A DNA stretch of 64,000 bases from Pelomonas sp047654805 (GTDB lineage: Bacteria; Pseudomonadota; Gammaproteobacteria; Burkholderiales; Burkholderiaceae_C). The DNA lies in the NCBI RefSeq assembly GCF_047654805.1, contig NZ_JASGIV010000001.1, positions 186,001 through 250,000 on the forward strand, read 5' to 3'. The notes under the pieces are model-generated. The model did no database searches. It was not told the origin of the DNA and was given only the letters and a program-made list of their open reading frames with translations. Made by a program: the position numbers and the translations under genes. Shown here in pieces: positions 43,221-52,139 of the stretch (positions are counted from its first letter, which is position 1; each line of letters starts with the position of its first letter).

Positions 43221-43937
43221 GCCGGCCTCGGGCTGAAAGCGCCTGAGGCCCTGCAGGTCCAGCACCCTCAGTCCGCCGTACTCGATGCGGATCAGCCCGG
43301 CGCTGCCCAGCCGATGCAGTGCCTGGTTCACGCGCTGGCGCGACAGCCCCACCAGATAGCCCAGCTCCTGCTGCGTGATGCGCAGCCAGTTCCCCACGCC
43401 CGGGTACAGCAGCGGGTGGAAGAGGGCGGCCAGATTGCGCGCAACGCGGACGTCTGGATCGTGGATGCGGTCGGTCTCGCGCGCGGCGATGAACTGGCCC
43501 AACCGCTCGTTCAGCTGGTCCAGCACGAAGCGGTTGAAGGCGATGCTGCCGTCCAGCAGCGCATGGAAGCTGTCCAGCGGCAGGCCCGCGACGACGCTGG
43601 GCCGCAGCGCCTGGATGTTGTAGCGGTAACTCTCGCGCTTGAGCAGCGTGCCCTCGCCGAACCAGCCGCCCGGCGGGATGCCGGTGAAGGTGACGGCCTG
43701 GCCGGTCGAGTCGTCGTTGTTCATCTTCAGCAGGCCATCGACGACGCCAAACCAGAAATTGGCGGGCCGGCCGATGCGGCACAGCCGCTCCCCCGGCTCG
43801 GCGTCGGCCACCGCCAGCGCCGCGATTGCGCTCTCGCGCTGCGGAGTGTCGAGCAGCTTCAGCCAGGGGATGGCCGCCAGCTCGACCGATGTCGGACGCC
43901 GGGCGCGCTGGCGCAGGCTCAGGGGGGCTTCGGCCAT
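43197..43937 (-). CDS. Crp/Fnr-family transcriptional regulator
   Basis: A 246-residue regulator: a cyclic-nucleotide-binding-type jelly roll (about 40-135, with FTGIPPGGWFGEGTLL) and a Crp helix-turn-helix (GYLVGLSRQRVNQALHRLG, about 195-213). No Fnr-type cysteine cluster is seen. The start at 43937 gives the usual length; a longer frame to 44081 would cover the divergent promoter. It is divergent from the acyl-CoA synthetase operon with a Crp-type palindrome between, so it likely controls that operon. Confidence 0.88.
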   Translation of the reverse strand: MAEAPLSLRQRARRPTSVELAAIPWLKLLDTPQRESAIAALAVADAEPGERLCRIGRPANFWFGVVDGLLKMNNDDSTGQAVTFTGIPPGGWFGEGTLLKRESYRYNIQALRPSVVAGLPLDSFHALLDGSIAFNRFVLDQLNERLGQFIAARETDRIHDPDVRVARNLAALFHPLLYPGVGNWLRITQQELGYLVGLSRQRVNQALHRLGSAGLIRIEYGGLRVLDLQGLRRFQPEAGSGPEAPG

Positions 43938-43984
43938 GGTGAGCGGCAGGGGCGGGAAAGTCTGGGCCGTGAAGACCCCTAAAT

Positions 43985-44000
43985 TGTCGTCGCACCGACA
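43985..44000. promoter_or_regulatory. Crp-type palindrome TGTCG-N6-CGACA
   Basis: Five-base arms TGTCG (43985-43989) and CGACA (43996-44000) with exactly 6 bases between reproduce the geometry of Crp sites (TGTGA-N6-TCACA) with changed inner bases. It lies in the 88-base gap between the Crp/Fnr gene and the acyl-CoA synthetase operon, 25 bases before the latter's ATG. Confidence 0.65.
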
Positions 44001-44025
44001 GATTGGCGTCAAAGTCCTGATCAGA

Positions 44026-46020
44026 ATGAGCTCACAGACAGGGGCTACTAGCCCCCGCAACGGAGACAGCTTGGTGGACACCTTCCCTCGGCTCTTGCTC
44101 GACCACGCCGCTCGCCGGCCCGACGCGCCAGCGCTGCGCGAGAAGGCCTACGGCGTCTGGCAGACCCTGTCCTGGGCGCAGCTCGCGACAATGGTGCGGG
44201 AGCTGGCCCTTGGGCTGGCGGCTGCCGGGCTGCGCCGCGGCGAGCATGTCGTCGTCGTCGGCGAGAACCGCCCCAGGCTCTATGCCAGCATGCTGGCTGC
44301 GCAGTCCCTGGGAGCCGTGCCGGTGCCGCTCTACCAGGACGCCGTTGCCGCGGAGTTCGTCTTCCCGCTTAACAACGCCGAGGTCGCCTTCGCCGTCGTC
44401 GAGGACCAGGAGCAGGTCGACAAGCTGCTGGAGCTGCGCGAGCAGGTGCCCCAGCTCAGGCGCATCTGGTTCGACGATCCGCGCGGATTGCGCAACTACG
44501 ACGAGCCGGGCCTGGCCTCGCTGGACGAACTGGCTGCGCAGGGGCGTGAGTACACCGCCGGACGCCCCGACCTGTTCGAGTCAGAAGTTGCGGCCGGGCA
44601 GCCGGGCGACGTGGCGGCGCTGTTCTTCACGTCGGGAACGACGGGCAATCCCAAGGGTGTCATCCACACCCACGCCTCGCTGATCGACCGTGCCCGGGCT
44701 GGCCAGCGCTTCGACAGGCTGACCGAGCATGAGGAAGTGCTGGCCTATCTGCCGCCGGCCTGGATTGGCCAGAACATCTTCAGCTTTGCCCAGTGGCTGG
44801 CAGTCGGCTATGTCGTCAACTGCCCCGAGTCCGCATCGACGGTCAGTATCGACCTGAAGGAGGTCGGCCCGACCTACTACTTCGCGCCACCTCGCGTCTT
44901 CGAGGGGCTGCTGACCACGGTCATGATCCGCATGGAGGATGCTGCCGCCCCGAAGCGCTGGCTGTTCGACCGCTGCATGAAGCTGGCCCGCCGCGTCGGC
45001 ACCCGGCTGATGGACGGCCAGCCCGTAGGCCTGCTGGACCGCGTTGCGTACGCCCTTGGCGACATCCTCATTTACGGGCCGCTGCGCAACACGCTGGGCT
45101 TCTCGCGCGTGCGTGTGGCCTACACGGCGGGCGAGGCCATCGGACCGGACCTCTTCAGCTTCTATCGCGCCATTGGCATCAATCTGAAGCAGCTCTACGG
45201 CTCGACCGAGACGGCCGTCTTCGTCTGCCTGCAGCCCGACCACGAGGCCCGCGCCGACACGGTGGGCGTGCCCATCGAAGGCGTGGAGATCGTCCTCGGC
45301 GAGGGCGGCGAGCTGCTGGTTCGCTCCCCGGGCCTGCTCAAGGGCTACTACAAGAACGAGGCCGCCACGCGCGAGGCGCTGACCGCGGACGGCTGGTACC
45401 ACACCGGGGACGCCGGCTTCCTGACGCCCGGTGGGCACCTGAAGATCATCGACCGCGCCAAGGACGTGGGGCGGCTTCAAGGGGGGGCGTTTGATGGCGC
45501 GATGTTTGCGCCCAAGTACGTCGAGAACAAGCTCAAGTTCTTCCCCCACATCAAGGAAGCAGTCTGCTTCGGCGATGGTCGCGAGAAGGTCTGCGCCTTC
45601 ATCAACATCGACTTCGAGGCCGTGGGCAATTGGGCCGAGCGCCGCAACCTGCCCTATGCCGGCTACACCGACCTGGCCGGCCGGGCGGAGGTCTACCAGC
45701 TCATCCTCGACTGCATCGAGAAGGTCAACGCCGACCTGGCACAGGACGAGTTGCTGGCCGGCAGCCAGATCAGCCGATTCCTGGTGCTGCACAAGGAGCT
45801 GGATGCAGACGACGGCGAGCTGACGCGCACGCGCAAGGTGCGGCGCGGCGCCATCGCGGAGAAATACGGCGTGCTGATCGCCGCGCTGTACGACGGCAAG
45901 GTCTCGCAGTACATCGAGACCCAGGTGAAGTTCGAGGATGGCCGCACGGCCCTGGTGTCAGCGGACCTGCGCATCGTCGAGGCGCGCACGTTCCCGGCCG
46001 TGAAGGGCCAGGCCGCATGA
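44026..46020 (+). CDS. AMP-forming acyl-CoA synthetase
   Basis: A 664-residue ANL-superfamily ligase that activates a carboxylic acid to acyl-CoA. Motifs include FFTSGTTGNPKGVIH (phosphate loop), YGSTET and GWYHTGDAGF with the hinge region DRAKD. The size fits long-chain fatty acid or aromatic acid ligases. It is the first gene of an operon with a liv-type ABC transporter (4-base ATGA overlap with the next gene). Such linked pairs suggest that the transporter imports the acid this enzyme activates. Confidence 0.9.
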   Translation: MSSQTGATSPRNGDSLVDTFPRLLLDHAARRPDAPALREKAYGVWQTLSWAQLATMVRELALGLAAAGLRRGEHVVVVGENRPRLYASMLAAQSLGAVPVPLYQDAVAAEFVFPLNNAEVAFAVVEDQEQVDKLLELREQVPQLRRIWFDDPRGLRNYDEPGLASLDELAAQGREYTAGRPDLFESEVAAGQPGDVAALFFTSGTTGNPKGVIHTHASLIDRARAGQRFDRLTEHEEVLAYLPPAWIGQNIFSFAQWLAVGYVVNCPESASTVSIDLKEVGPTYYFAPPRVFEGLLTTVMIRMEDAAAPKRWLFDRCMKLARRVGTRLMDGQPVGLLDRVAYALGDILIYGPLRNTLGFSRVRVAYTAGEAIGPDLFSFYRAIGINLKQLYGSTETAVFVCLQPDHEARADTVGVPIEGVEIVLGEGGELLVRSPGLLKGYYKNEAATREALTADGWYHTGDAGFLTPGGHLKIIDRAKDVGRLQGGAFDGAMFAPKYVENKLKFFPHIKEAVCFGDGREKVCAFINIDFEAVGNWAERRNLPYAGYTDLAGRAEVYQLILDCIEKVNADLAQDELLAGSQISRFLVLHKELDADDGELTRTRKVRRGAIAEKYGVLIAALYDGKVSQYIETQVKFEDGRTALVSADLRIVEARTFPAVKGQAA

Positions 46021-46802
46021 GCAAGAAACGCATCGGCGACGTCATCCTCGACGTGAAGAACATCTCGCTGGCCTTTGGCGGCGTGAAGGCGCTGACGGAC
46101 ATCAGCTTCGACGTGCGTGAGCACGAGGTGAGAGCCATCATCGGGCCCAACGGGGCTGGCAAGAGCTCGATGCTGAACTGCATCAACGGCGTCTACCAGC
46201 CCCAGCAGGGCGCCATCACGCTGCGCGGCAGAACCTTCAAGGGCATGAGCCCGCGCCAAGTCGCCGAGATGGGCGTGGCGCGGACCTTCCAGAACCTGGC
46301 CCTTTTCAAGGGCATGAGCGTGCTGGACAACATCATGACCGGACGCAACCTGCGCATGAAGCGCGGCCTGTTCTGGCAGGCCCTGCACCTGGGGCCTGCG
46401 CGGCGCGAGGAAACCGAGCAGCGTGCGGCCGTGGAGCGCATCATCGACTTTCTGGAGATCCAGGCGCACCGCAAGACGCCGGTGGGCCGCCTGCCCTATG
46501 GCCTGCAAAAGCGCGTGGACCTGGGCCGGGCGCTGGCCATGGAGCCCAGCCTGCTGCTGCTGGACGAGCCGATGGCCGGCATGAACGTCGAAGAGAAGCA
46601 GGACATGTGCCGCTTCATCCTCGACGTCAACGATGAGTTCGGCACCACCATCGTGCTGATCGAGCACGACATGGGCGTCGTCATGGACATCTCGGACCGC
46701 GTCGTCGTGCTGGACTATGGCAAGAAGATCGGCGACGGCGCGCCGGACGATGTCCGGGCCAACGCAGACGTGATCCGCGCCTACCTGGGAGCAGGGCACT
46801 GA
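46017..46802 (+). CDS. Branched-chain amino-acid-type ABC transporter ATPase (LivG-like)
   Basis: A 261-residue ATPase: Walker A GPNGAGKSS, a LivG-type insertion with VARTFQNLALFKGMSVLDN, and Walker B LLLLDEPMAGMN. The canonical LSGGQ signature is replaced by LPYGLQKRVDLGRAL, as in many LivG proteins. It overlaps the synthetase gene (ATGA) and the permease gene (TGATG). It energises uptake with LivF, LivH and LivM partners encoded nearby. Confidence 0.92.
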   Translation: MSKKRIGDVILDVKNISLAFGGVKALTDISFDVREHEVRAIIGPNGAGKSSMLNCINGVYQPQQGAITLRGRTFKGMSPRQVAEMGVARTFQNLALFKGMSVLDNIMTGRNLRMKRGLFWQALHLGPARREETEQRAAVERIIDFLEIQAHRKTPVGRLPYGLQKRVDLGRALAMEPSLLLLDEPMAGMNVEEKQDMCRFILDVNDEFGTTIVLIEHDMGVVMDISDRVVVLDYGKKIGDGAPDDVRANADVIRAYLGAGH

Positions 46803-47731
46803 TGGGACCGTTTCTCGAAACCCTGATTGGCGGGCTCATGTCCGGCATGCTGTATTCGCTGATCGCGCTCGGCTTCGTGCTGATCTTCAAGGCCAGCGGC
46901 GTGTTCAATTTCGCGCAGGGGGCCATGGTGTTGTTTGCGGCACTGGCGATGGCGCGCTTCGCTGAATGGCTGCCTGCGCTCACGGGCCTGGACGGCAAGC
47001 TGCTTGTCAACGCACTGGCCTTCGCCGGCGCGCTGGCGGTGATGGTGGTCGTCGCCTGGCTGGTCGAGCGACTGGCGCTGTCCAGGCTCGTCAACCAGGA
47101 AGGCGTCACGCTGCTGATGGCCACCTTGGGCATCGCCTACTTGCTTGAAGGTGCGGGCCAGATGCTGTTCGGCAACGACATCTACAAGATCGACATCGGC
47201 CTGCCCAAGGATCCGATGTTCTTGCTGGAGCAAACCTTCGAGGGGGGCATCCTCGTCAGCAAGGAAGACCTCTACGCCGCGCTGATCGCGGCTGCGCTGG
47301 TGGCGGGCCTGAGCCTGTTCTTCCAGAAGACCGCCACGGGTCGCGCGCTGCGTGCCGTGGCTGACGACCATCAGGCCGCGCAGAGCATCGGCATTCCGCT
47401 GTCGCGCATCTGGGTCATCGTCTGGAGCGTGGCGGGCTTCGTCGCGCTGGTGGCCGGCATGATCTGGGGCAGCAAGCTGGGCGTGCAGTTCTCGCTGTCC
47501 CTCGTCGCCTTGAAGGCGCTGCCCGTGGTCATCCTGGGCGGACTGACCAGCGTGCCCGGTGCCATCGTCGGCGGGCTGTTGATCGGCGTAGGGGAGAAGC
47601 TGTCGGAGGCCTATCTCGGGCCGCACCTGGGCGGCGGCATCGAGTACTGGTTCGGCTATGTGCTGGTTCTGGTCGTGCTGCTGGTCAGGCCTCAGGGGCT
47701 GTTCGGGGAGAAGATCATTGACCGCGTCTAG
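46802..47731 (+). CDS. Branched-chain amino-acid-type ABC permease (LivH-like)
   Basis: A 309-residue inner-membrane permease with about eight helices. It begins LIGGLMSGMLYSLIALGFVLIFKASGVFNFAQG, split by the family's typical GxxY-LxAxG pattern, and ends with an ATP-subunit contact region (VALKALPVVILGGLTSVPGA). Its start overlaps the LivG stop by 1 base. Confidence 0.93.
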   Translation: MGPFLETLIGGLMSGMLYSLIALGFVLIFKASGVFNFAQGAMVLFAALAMARFAEWLPALTGLDGKLLVNALAFAGALAVMVVVAWLVERLALSRLVNQEGVTLLMATLGIAYLLEGAGQMLFGNDIYKIDIGLPKDPMFLLEQTFEGGILVSKEDLYAALIAAALVAGLSLFFQKTATGRALRAVADDHQAAQSIGIPLSRIWVIVWSVAGFVALVAGMIWGSKLGVQFSLSLVALKALPVVILGGLTSVPGAIVGGLLIGVGEKLSEAYLGPHLGGGIEYWFGYVLVLVVLLVRPQGLFGEKIIDRV

Positions 47732-48494
47732 AGGCTCCCCCGCGCGGCGTGTGCGCTGGCGTTGGCGCATCGGCCCGCTGTTGCTCCTGGCTGGCATGAA
47801 GCTGGCCGCGGCCGATCCACTGGTGGCCAGCTGGGCGATTGACGTCGAAGGTGATGCGAAGCGCCGGCTGCTGCGCATCGTGGCCGTCGAGCATGAACCG
47901 GGCGCGCCGGTCCGCCTCAAGGCCCAGATAGGGTGGGCGGGGCAGCGGTTGGTGCCACAGGTCGTCCAAGTCGCAGAGGGGGAGGGCGGCCTCGGCCTGC
48001 GCTTTGTCACGCCGCTGGGCGCAAGAGTGGACGTCCGCCAGTCGCCCGAGGGCGATTTTCGCGGCGAGTGGGCCAACGCCGATGGCGTTGTCCGGCCGGT
48101 ACGCCTGACCCGCCTGCCGCCCGGTGCCGATGGTTCGCCGCCGGGCGGGCTGCGCTACATCAGTCCACCCGGGCCGCAGGTGCCGGCGGCCTGTGCGGCC
48201 TACGTGGGTCTGTGGCAGGGTGACTGGGTGTTCGGCACCCGCGGGCGCAACTGGCTGTGGGTGCTGGACGTGGATGCCGAATGCCGCGCCACGGTCGCCG
48301 CCCAGCGCGAGTTGAAGCGCCCGGTGCAAGTGCAGCAGGTGCAGATCAGCTATGGCGCCCTGGCCTTGCAGGTCGCCGAAGGCCGCGACGTATTCACGCT
48401 CGTGGGGGAGGAGCTGCGGGCCCACACCGACCGCTACCACCTCGCCGCGCACAACAAGGCCGTGTACCGGCGCATCTCCGACCCCTTGCCCTGA
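47718..48494 (+). CDS. Exported protein of unknown function inside the liv operon
   Basis: A predicted 258-residue protein with an N-terminal signal peptide (Arg/Trp-rich n-region, core PLLLLAGMKLAAA), so probably periplasmic. The mature part looks beta-rich: RLLRIVAVEH, QVVQVAEGEG, GLRFVTPLG and later WVLDVDAECRATV. Two cysteines could pair. I chose a TTG start at 47718, overlapping the livH 3' end, because GGGGAG lies 7 bases upstream and it keeps the whole signal peptide; GTG 47751 and ATG 47796 are alternatives. No family is recognised. Confidence 0.65.
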   Translation: MTASRGSPARRVRWRWRIGPLLLLAGMKLAAADPLVASWAIDVEGDAKRRLLRIVAVEHEPGAPVRLKAQIGWAGQRLVPQVVQVAEGEGGLGLRFVTPLGARVDVRQSPEGDFRGEWANADGVVRPVRLTRLPPGADGSPPGGLRYISPPGPQVPAACAAYVGLWQGDWVFGTRGRNWLWVLDVDAECRATVAAQRELKRPVQVQQVQISYGALALQVAEGRDVFTLVGEELRAHTDRYHLAAHNKAVYRRISDPLP

Positions 48495-48508
48495 GCCCCG
48501 AGGCGCCC

Positions 48509-49573
48509 ATGCTCTACCGCGAAAACGGCCAGTTCAAGACCAACTACCCGGCGGACAGCCAGATCCTGCCGATACGTCAGGATCGCGTCGCGATGGCACT
48601 GCTGCTGGGCGTGGCCTTCATCGTCGTGCCCCTGCTGGCCAGCGAATACCTGCTGCGCGCGATCCTCATTCCCTTCCTGATCCTGTCCCTGGCTGCGCTG
48701 GGCCTGAACGTGCTGGTGGGCTATTGCGGCCAGATCTCGCTGGGCTCGGGCGCCTTCATGGCGGTGGGGGCCTACGTCGCCTACAACTGCCAGGCGCGCT
48801 TCGATGGCATGCCGCTGATCGTCGCACTGCTTGCCGGCGGCCTGGGCGCGACGGTGCTGGGCGTGGCCTTCGGCCTGCCGTCGCTGCGCATCAAGGGCCT
48901 TTACCTGGCGGTCGCGACACTGGCGGCGCAGTTCTTCGTCGACTGGGCCTGCCTGCGGCTGAAATGGGTCACCAACGACTCCACCTCGGGCTCGGTCAGC
49001 GTCGCCAACCTGAACGTCGCGGGCTTGAGCGTCGAGTCACCCGCAGCGCGCTACCTGCTGTGCCTGGCCATCGTCGTCGTCTTTGCGCTGGCTACCAAGA
49101 ACCTCGTGCGCGGCCACATCGGCCGATCCTGGATGGCCATGCGCGACATGGATGTGGCGGCGGCGGTCATCGGCATCCGCCCCATGCAGGCCAAGCTCAG
49201 CGCGTTCGCGGTGTCCAGCTTCATCATCGGCGTGGCCGGCGCGTTGTGGGGCTTCGTGCACCTGGGATCCTGGGAGCCGGCGGCCTTCGGCATCAACCGC
49301 TCCTTCGACCTGCTCTTCATGGTCATCATCGGTGGCCTGGGCTCGATTTCCGGCGCCTTCTTCGGCGCGGCCTTCATCGTCGTGCTGCCCCTGGTCCTCG
49401 ACAAGCTGCCCTACTGGACCGGGCTGCCCATGGACACGGCCACCGCTTCGCACCTTGCGCTGATGATCTTCGGCGCCCTCATCGTGTTCTTCCTCATCAA
49501 GGAACCGCACGGCCTCGCGCGGCTCTGGGCGACCGCCAAGGAAAAGCTCAGACTCTGGCCCTTCCCTCATTGA
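48509..49573 (+). CDS. Branched-chain amino-acid-type ABC permease (LivM-like)
   Basis: A 354-residue permease with about ten helices. Family markers are LNVLVGYCGQISLGSGAFMAVGAY and the coupling region MRDMDVAAAVIGIRP; it ends with a hydrophilic tail. The N-terminus has an unusual polar extension of about 30 residues (MLYRENGQFKTNY) seen in this liv-like subgroup. It follows the unknown exported gene by 14 bases. Confidence 0.92.
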   Translation: MLYRENGQFKTNYPADSQILPIRQDRVAMALLLGVAFIVVPLLASEYLLRAILIPFLILSLAALGLNVLVGYCGQISLGSGAFMAVGAYVAYNCQARFDGMPLIVALLAGGLGATVLGVAFGLPSLRIKGLYLAVATLAAQFFVDWACLRLKWVTNDSTSGSVSVANLNVAGLSVESPAARYLLCLAIVVVFALATKNLVRGHIGRSWMAMRDMDVAAAVIGIRPMQAKLSAFAVSSFIIGVAGALWGFVHLGSWEPAAFGINRSFDLLFMVIIGGLGSISGAFFGAAFIVVLPLVLDKLPYWTGLPMDTATASHLALMIFGALIVFFLIKEPHGLARLWATAKEKLRLWPFPH

Positions 49574-49599
49574 TACCCACAACGACAGGAGACAGCCCC

Positions 49600-50916
49600 A
49601 TGAAGACCCTCATCGCCTGTGCGGCACTGGCCGCTTTGCAACTCGCCAGCCCCGTCGCGCAGGCCCAGGCCGCCAAGGAGCAGTTCTTCCCGCTGCTGGT
49701 CTACCGCACGGGCCCCTATTCACCCAACGGCACGCCCTGGGCCAACGGCAAGCAGGACTACATCAAGCTCATCAACGCCCGCGACGGGGGCATCAACGGC
49801 GTCAAGCTGACCTTCGAGGAATGCGAGACCGGATACGCCACTGACAAGGGTGTGGAGTGCTATGAGCGCTTGAAGGGCAAGGGTGCCACGCTGTTCGACC
49901 CGCAGGCCACCGGCATTACCTTCGCGCTGACCGACAAGGTGCCGGGGGACAAGATTCCGCTGATCACGCTGGGCTATGGGCTGTCGGCCTCGGCCGACGG
50001 CGGCGTGTTCGCCTGGAACTTCCCTCTGATGGGCAGCTACTGGACGGCGGCCGATGCGCTGATCCAGCACCTCGGCAAGAAGGAGGGCGGTCTGGACAAG
50101 CTCAAGGGCAAGAAGATCGCGCTGGTCTACCACGACAGCCCCTTCGGCAAGGAGCCCATCCCGCTGCTGGACGAGCGCCAGAAGATGCACGGCTTTGAGC
50201 TCATCAAGATCCCGGTCACCGCGCCAGGCGTCGAGCAGAAGTCGGCCTGGCTGCAGGTGCGTCAGGCGCGGCCCGACTACGTGTTGCTGTGGGGTTGGGG
50301 CGTCATGAACTCCACCGCGCTGAAGGAGGCCCAGGCCACCGGCTACCCGCGCGAGAAGATGTACGGCGTCTGGTGGTCGGGCGCCGAGCCCGACGTCAAG
50401 GACGTGGGGGAGGGGGCCAAGGGCTACAACGCGCTCAACCTCAATACCTCGGGCCAGGCGCCCAAGGTCATTCAGGACATCCTGAAGTACGTGCATGGCA
50501 AAGGACAGGGCACAGGCCCGAAGGACGAAGTCGGCTCGGTGCTGTATACGCGCGGCCTGGTCATCCAGGCGCTCGGCGTAGAGGCCGTGCGGCGAGCGCA
50601 GGAGCGCTATGGCAAGGGCAAGGTCATGACCGGCGAGCAGGTGCGCTGGGGCCTGGAGAACCTGGCACTGGACGACAAGAAGCTGGCGGCCCTCGGCCTG
50701 ACGGGCGTGATCCGCCCCATCAGCACCAGCTGTACCGACCACCAAGGTTCGACCTGGGTGCGGGTGCATACCTGGGACGGCAAGCAATGGGCCTTCAGCT
50801 CCGACTGGTACCAGGCGGACGAGCAGATTCTCAAGCCCATGGTGAAGGCCGCCGCGGACAAGTACGCGAGCGAGAAGAAGATCACCCGCCGCACGCCGGC
50901 GGAATGCCAGAGCTGA
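49600..50916 (+). CDS. ABC transporter substrate-binding protein (LivJ/type I)
   Basis: A 438-residue periplasmic binding protein with a signal peptide ending near AQAQA (about 24). The type I fold is indicated by LLVYRTGPYSPNGTPWANG and VTAPGVEQKSAWLQVRQARPDYVLLWGWG. It is longer than classical LivJ, as in the aromatic or fatty-acid-linked subgroup. AGGAGA precedes the ATG. A strong hairpin follows the gene and may stabilise its mRNA. Confidence 0.92.
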   Translation: MKTLIACAALAALQLASPVAQAQAAKEQFFPLLVYRTGPYSPNGTPWANGKQDYIKLINARDGGINGVKLTFEECETGYATDKGVECYERLKGKGATLFDPQATGITFALTDKVPGDKIPLITLGYGLSASADGGVFAWNFPLMGSYWTAADALIQHLGKKEGGLDKLKGKKIALVYHDSPFGKEPIPLLDERQKMHGFELIKIPVTAPGVEQKSAWLQVRQARPDYVLLWGWGVMNSTALKEAQATGYPREKMYGVWWSGAEPDVKDVGEGAKGYNALNLNTSGQAPKVIQDILKYVHGKGQGTGPKDEVGSVLYTRGLVIQALGVEAVRRAQERYGKGKVMTGEQVRWGLENLALDDKKLAALGLTGVIRPISTSCTDHQGSTWVRVHTWDGKQWAFSSDWYQADEQILKPMVKAAADKYASEKKITRRTPAECQS

Positions 50917-50969
50917 CCCGCTGCGCACGTCCGCGCTGTCCCGCCAAGCTTGTTGAGCATCCACTCCTT

Positions 50970-50992
50970 CCCCTTCCGCCTGGCGGAAGGGG
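50970..50992 (+). repeat. Hairpin between the binding-protein and LivF genes
   Basis: CCCCTTCCG (50970-50978) and CGGAAGGGG (50984-50992) pair perfectly around the 5-base loop CCTGG. It starts 53 bases after the binding-protein stop and ends 13 bases before the livF ATG. Without a T-run it is unlikely to be a full terminator; differential expression within the operon is the natural reading. It would also crowd the livF ribosome site. Confidence 0.6.
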
Positions 50993-51005
50993 CTTGCAGA
51001 TCGAC

Positions 51006-51812
51006 ATGACAGACCTTTTACTCAACGTCAACGGCATCGAGGTCATCTACAACCACGTGATCCTCGTGCTCAAGGGTGTCAGCCTGCAGGTGCGCGAGGG
51101 CAGCGTCGTGGCTCTGCTCGGTGGCAACGGCGCTGGCAAGACGACCACGCTGCGCGCCGTGTCCAATCTGCTGGAGGGCGAGCGCGGCGAGGTCACCAAG
51201 GGCAGCATCGAGTTGCGTGGCGAGCGCATCGAGAATCTGTCCACGGCGGCAATGGTGGAGCGCGGAGTGGTGCAGGTCATGGAGGGGCGGCACTGCTTTG
51301 CGCACCTCACCATCGAGGAGAACCTGATGACCGGCGCCTACACGCGCAAGGACGGGCGGGCGGCAGTGGCCGCCACGCTGGACAAGGTCTACACCTACTT
51401 CCCGCGCCTGAAGACACGCCGCGCCAGCCAGGCGGCCTACACGTCCGGCGGCGAGCAGCAGATGTGCGCCATTGGCCGCGCGCTGATGGCGAATCCGAAG
51501 ATGGTGCTGCTGGATGAGCCGTCCATGGGCCTGGCGCCGCAGATCGTCGAGGAGGTGTTCGAGATCGTGCGCGACCTCAACGGCAAGGAGGGCACCACCT
51601 TCTTGCTCGCCGAGCAGAACACCAGCATGGCGTTGCGCTACGCCGACTATGGCTACATCTTGGAGAACGGCCGCGTCGTCATGGACGGTGCCGCCGCCGA
51701 GCTGCGCGAGAACGAGGACGTCAAGGAGTTCTACCTGGGCGTGGGTGGAGAAGGGCGGCGCAGCTTCAAGGACGTGAAGTCCTACAAACGCAGAAAGAGA
51801 TGGCTGGCATGA
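51006..51812 (+). CDS. Branched-chain amino-acid-type ABC transporter ATPase (LivF-like)
   Basis: A 268-residue ATPase: Walker A GGNGAGKTT, signature region YTSGGEQQMCAIGRAL, Walker B MVLLDEPSMGLAP. It is the second nucleotide-binding subunit of the importer. The tail is basic (SYKRRKRW). It overlaps the next small gene. The ribosome site is weak, possibly because of the hairpin upstream. Confidence 0.92.
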   Translation: MTDLLLNVNGIEVIYNHVILVLKGVSLQVREGSVVALLGGNGAGKTTTLRAVSNLLEGERGEVTKGSIELRGERIENLSTAAMVERGVVQVMEGRHCFAHLTIEENLMTGAYTRKDGRAAVAATLDKVYTYFPRLKTRRASQAAYTSGGEQQMCAIGRALMANPKMVLLDEPSMGLAPQIVEEVFEIVRDLNGKEGTTFLLAEQNTSMALRYADYGYILENGRVVMDGAAAELRENEDVKEFYLGVGGEGRRSFKDVKSYKRRKRWLA

Positions 51813-52108
51813 GTGATGACAGCTGGGACATTGCCCCGCCGCCCTTCAACGCGGAGTCGGCCTTGCAGACCATGAGGCGCTTCGCTCGCGACCAGCGGGT
51901 GCTGGCCGAGCGCAGCGAGGGCTGGCTGCTGGGTGCTGACGCCGTGTTGAAAATGAGCGTGGAGGGAGGGGTGCTCAAGGTGCAGTTGGCCAAGCGGCCC
52001 GCGCGCACGCCGGAATGGGACACATACACGCTGAAGTCAGCCTCCGAATCCCGCAAGCTGCAGGACGAGATCAAGCGCCGGCTCACGCGCTGGAAGGACG
52101 ACGAATGA
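51809..52108 (+). CDS. Small conserved protein of the ligase/transporter operon
   Basis: A 99-residue soluble, charged protein starting MSDDSWDIAPPPFNAESAL. It has helical ends and a central beta segment (GGVLKVQLAKRPARTPEW). The ATG at 51809 overlaps the livF stop as ATGA; an ATG three codons upstream is also possible. Similar short proteins seem to accompany these liv/ligase operons, but the function is unknown to me. Confidence 0.6.
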   Translation: MSDDSWDIAPPPFNAESALQTMRRFARDQRVLAERSEGWLLGADAVLKMSVEGGVLKVQLAKRPARTPEWDTYTLKSASESRKLQDEIKRRLTRWKDDE

Positions 52109-52139
52109 GCTCAGTGCCGGAGCGCTCAAGGGTGCACCC

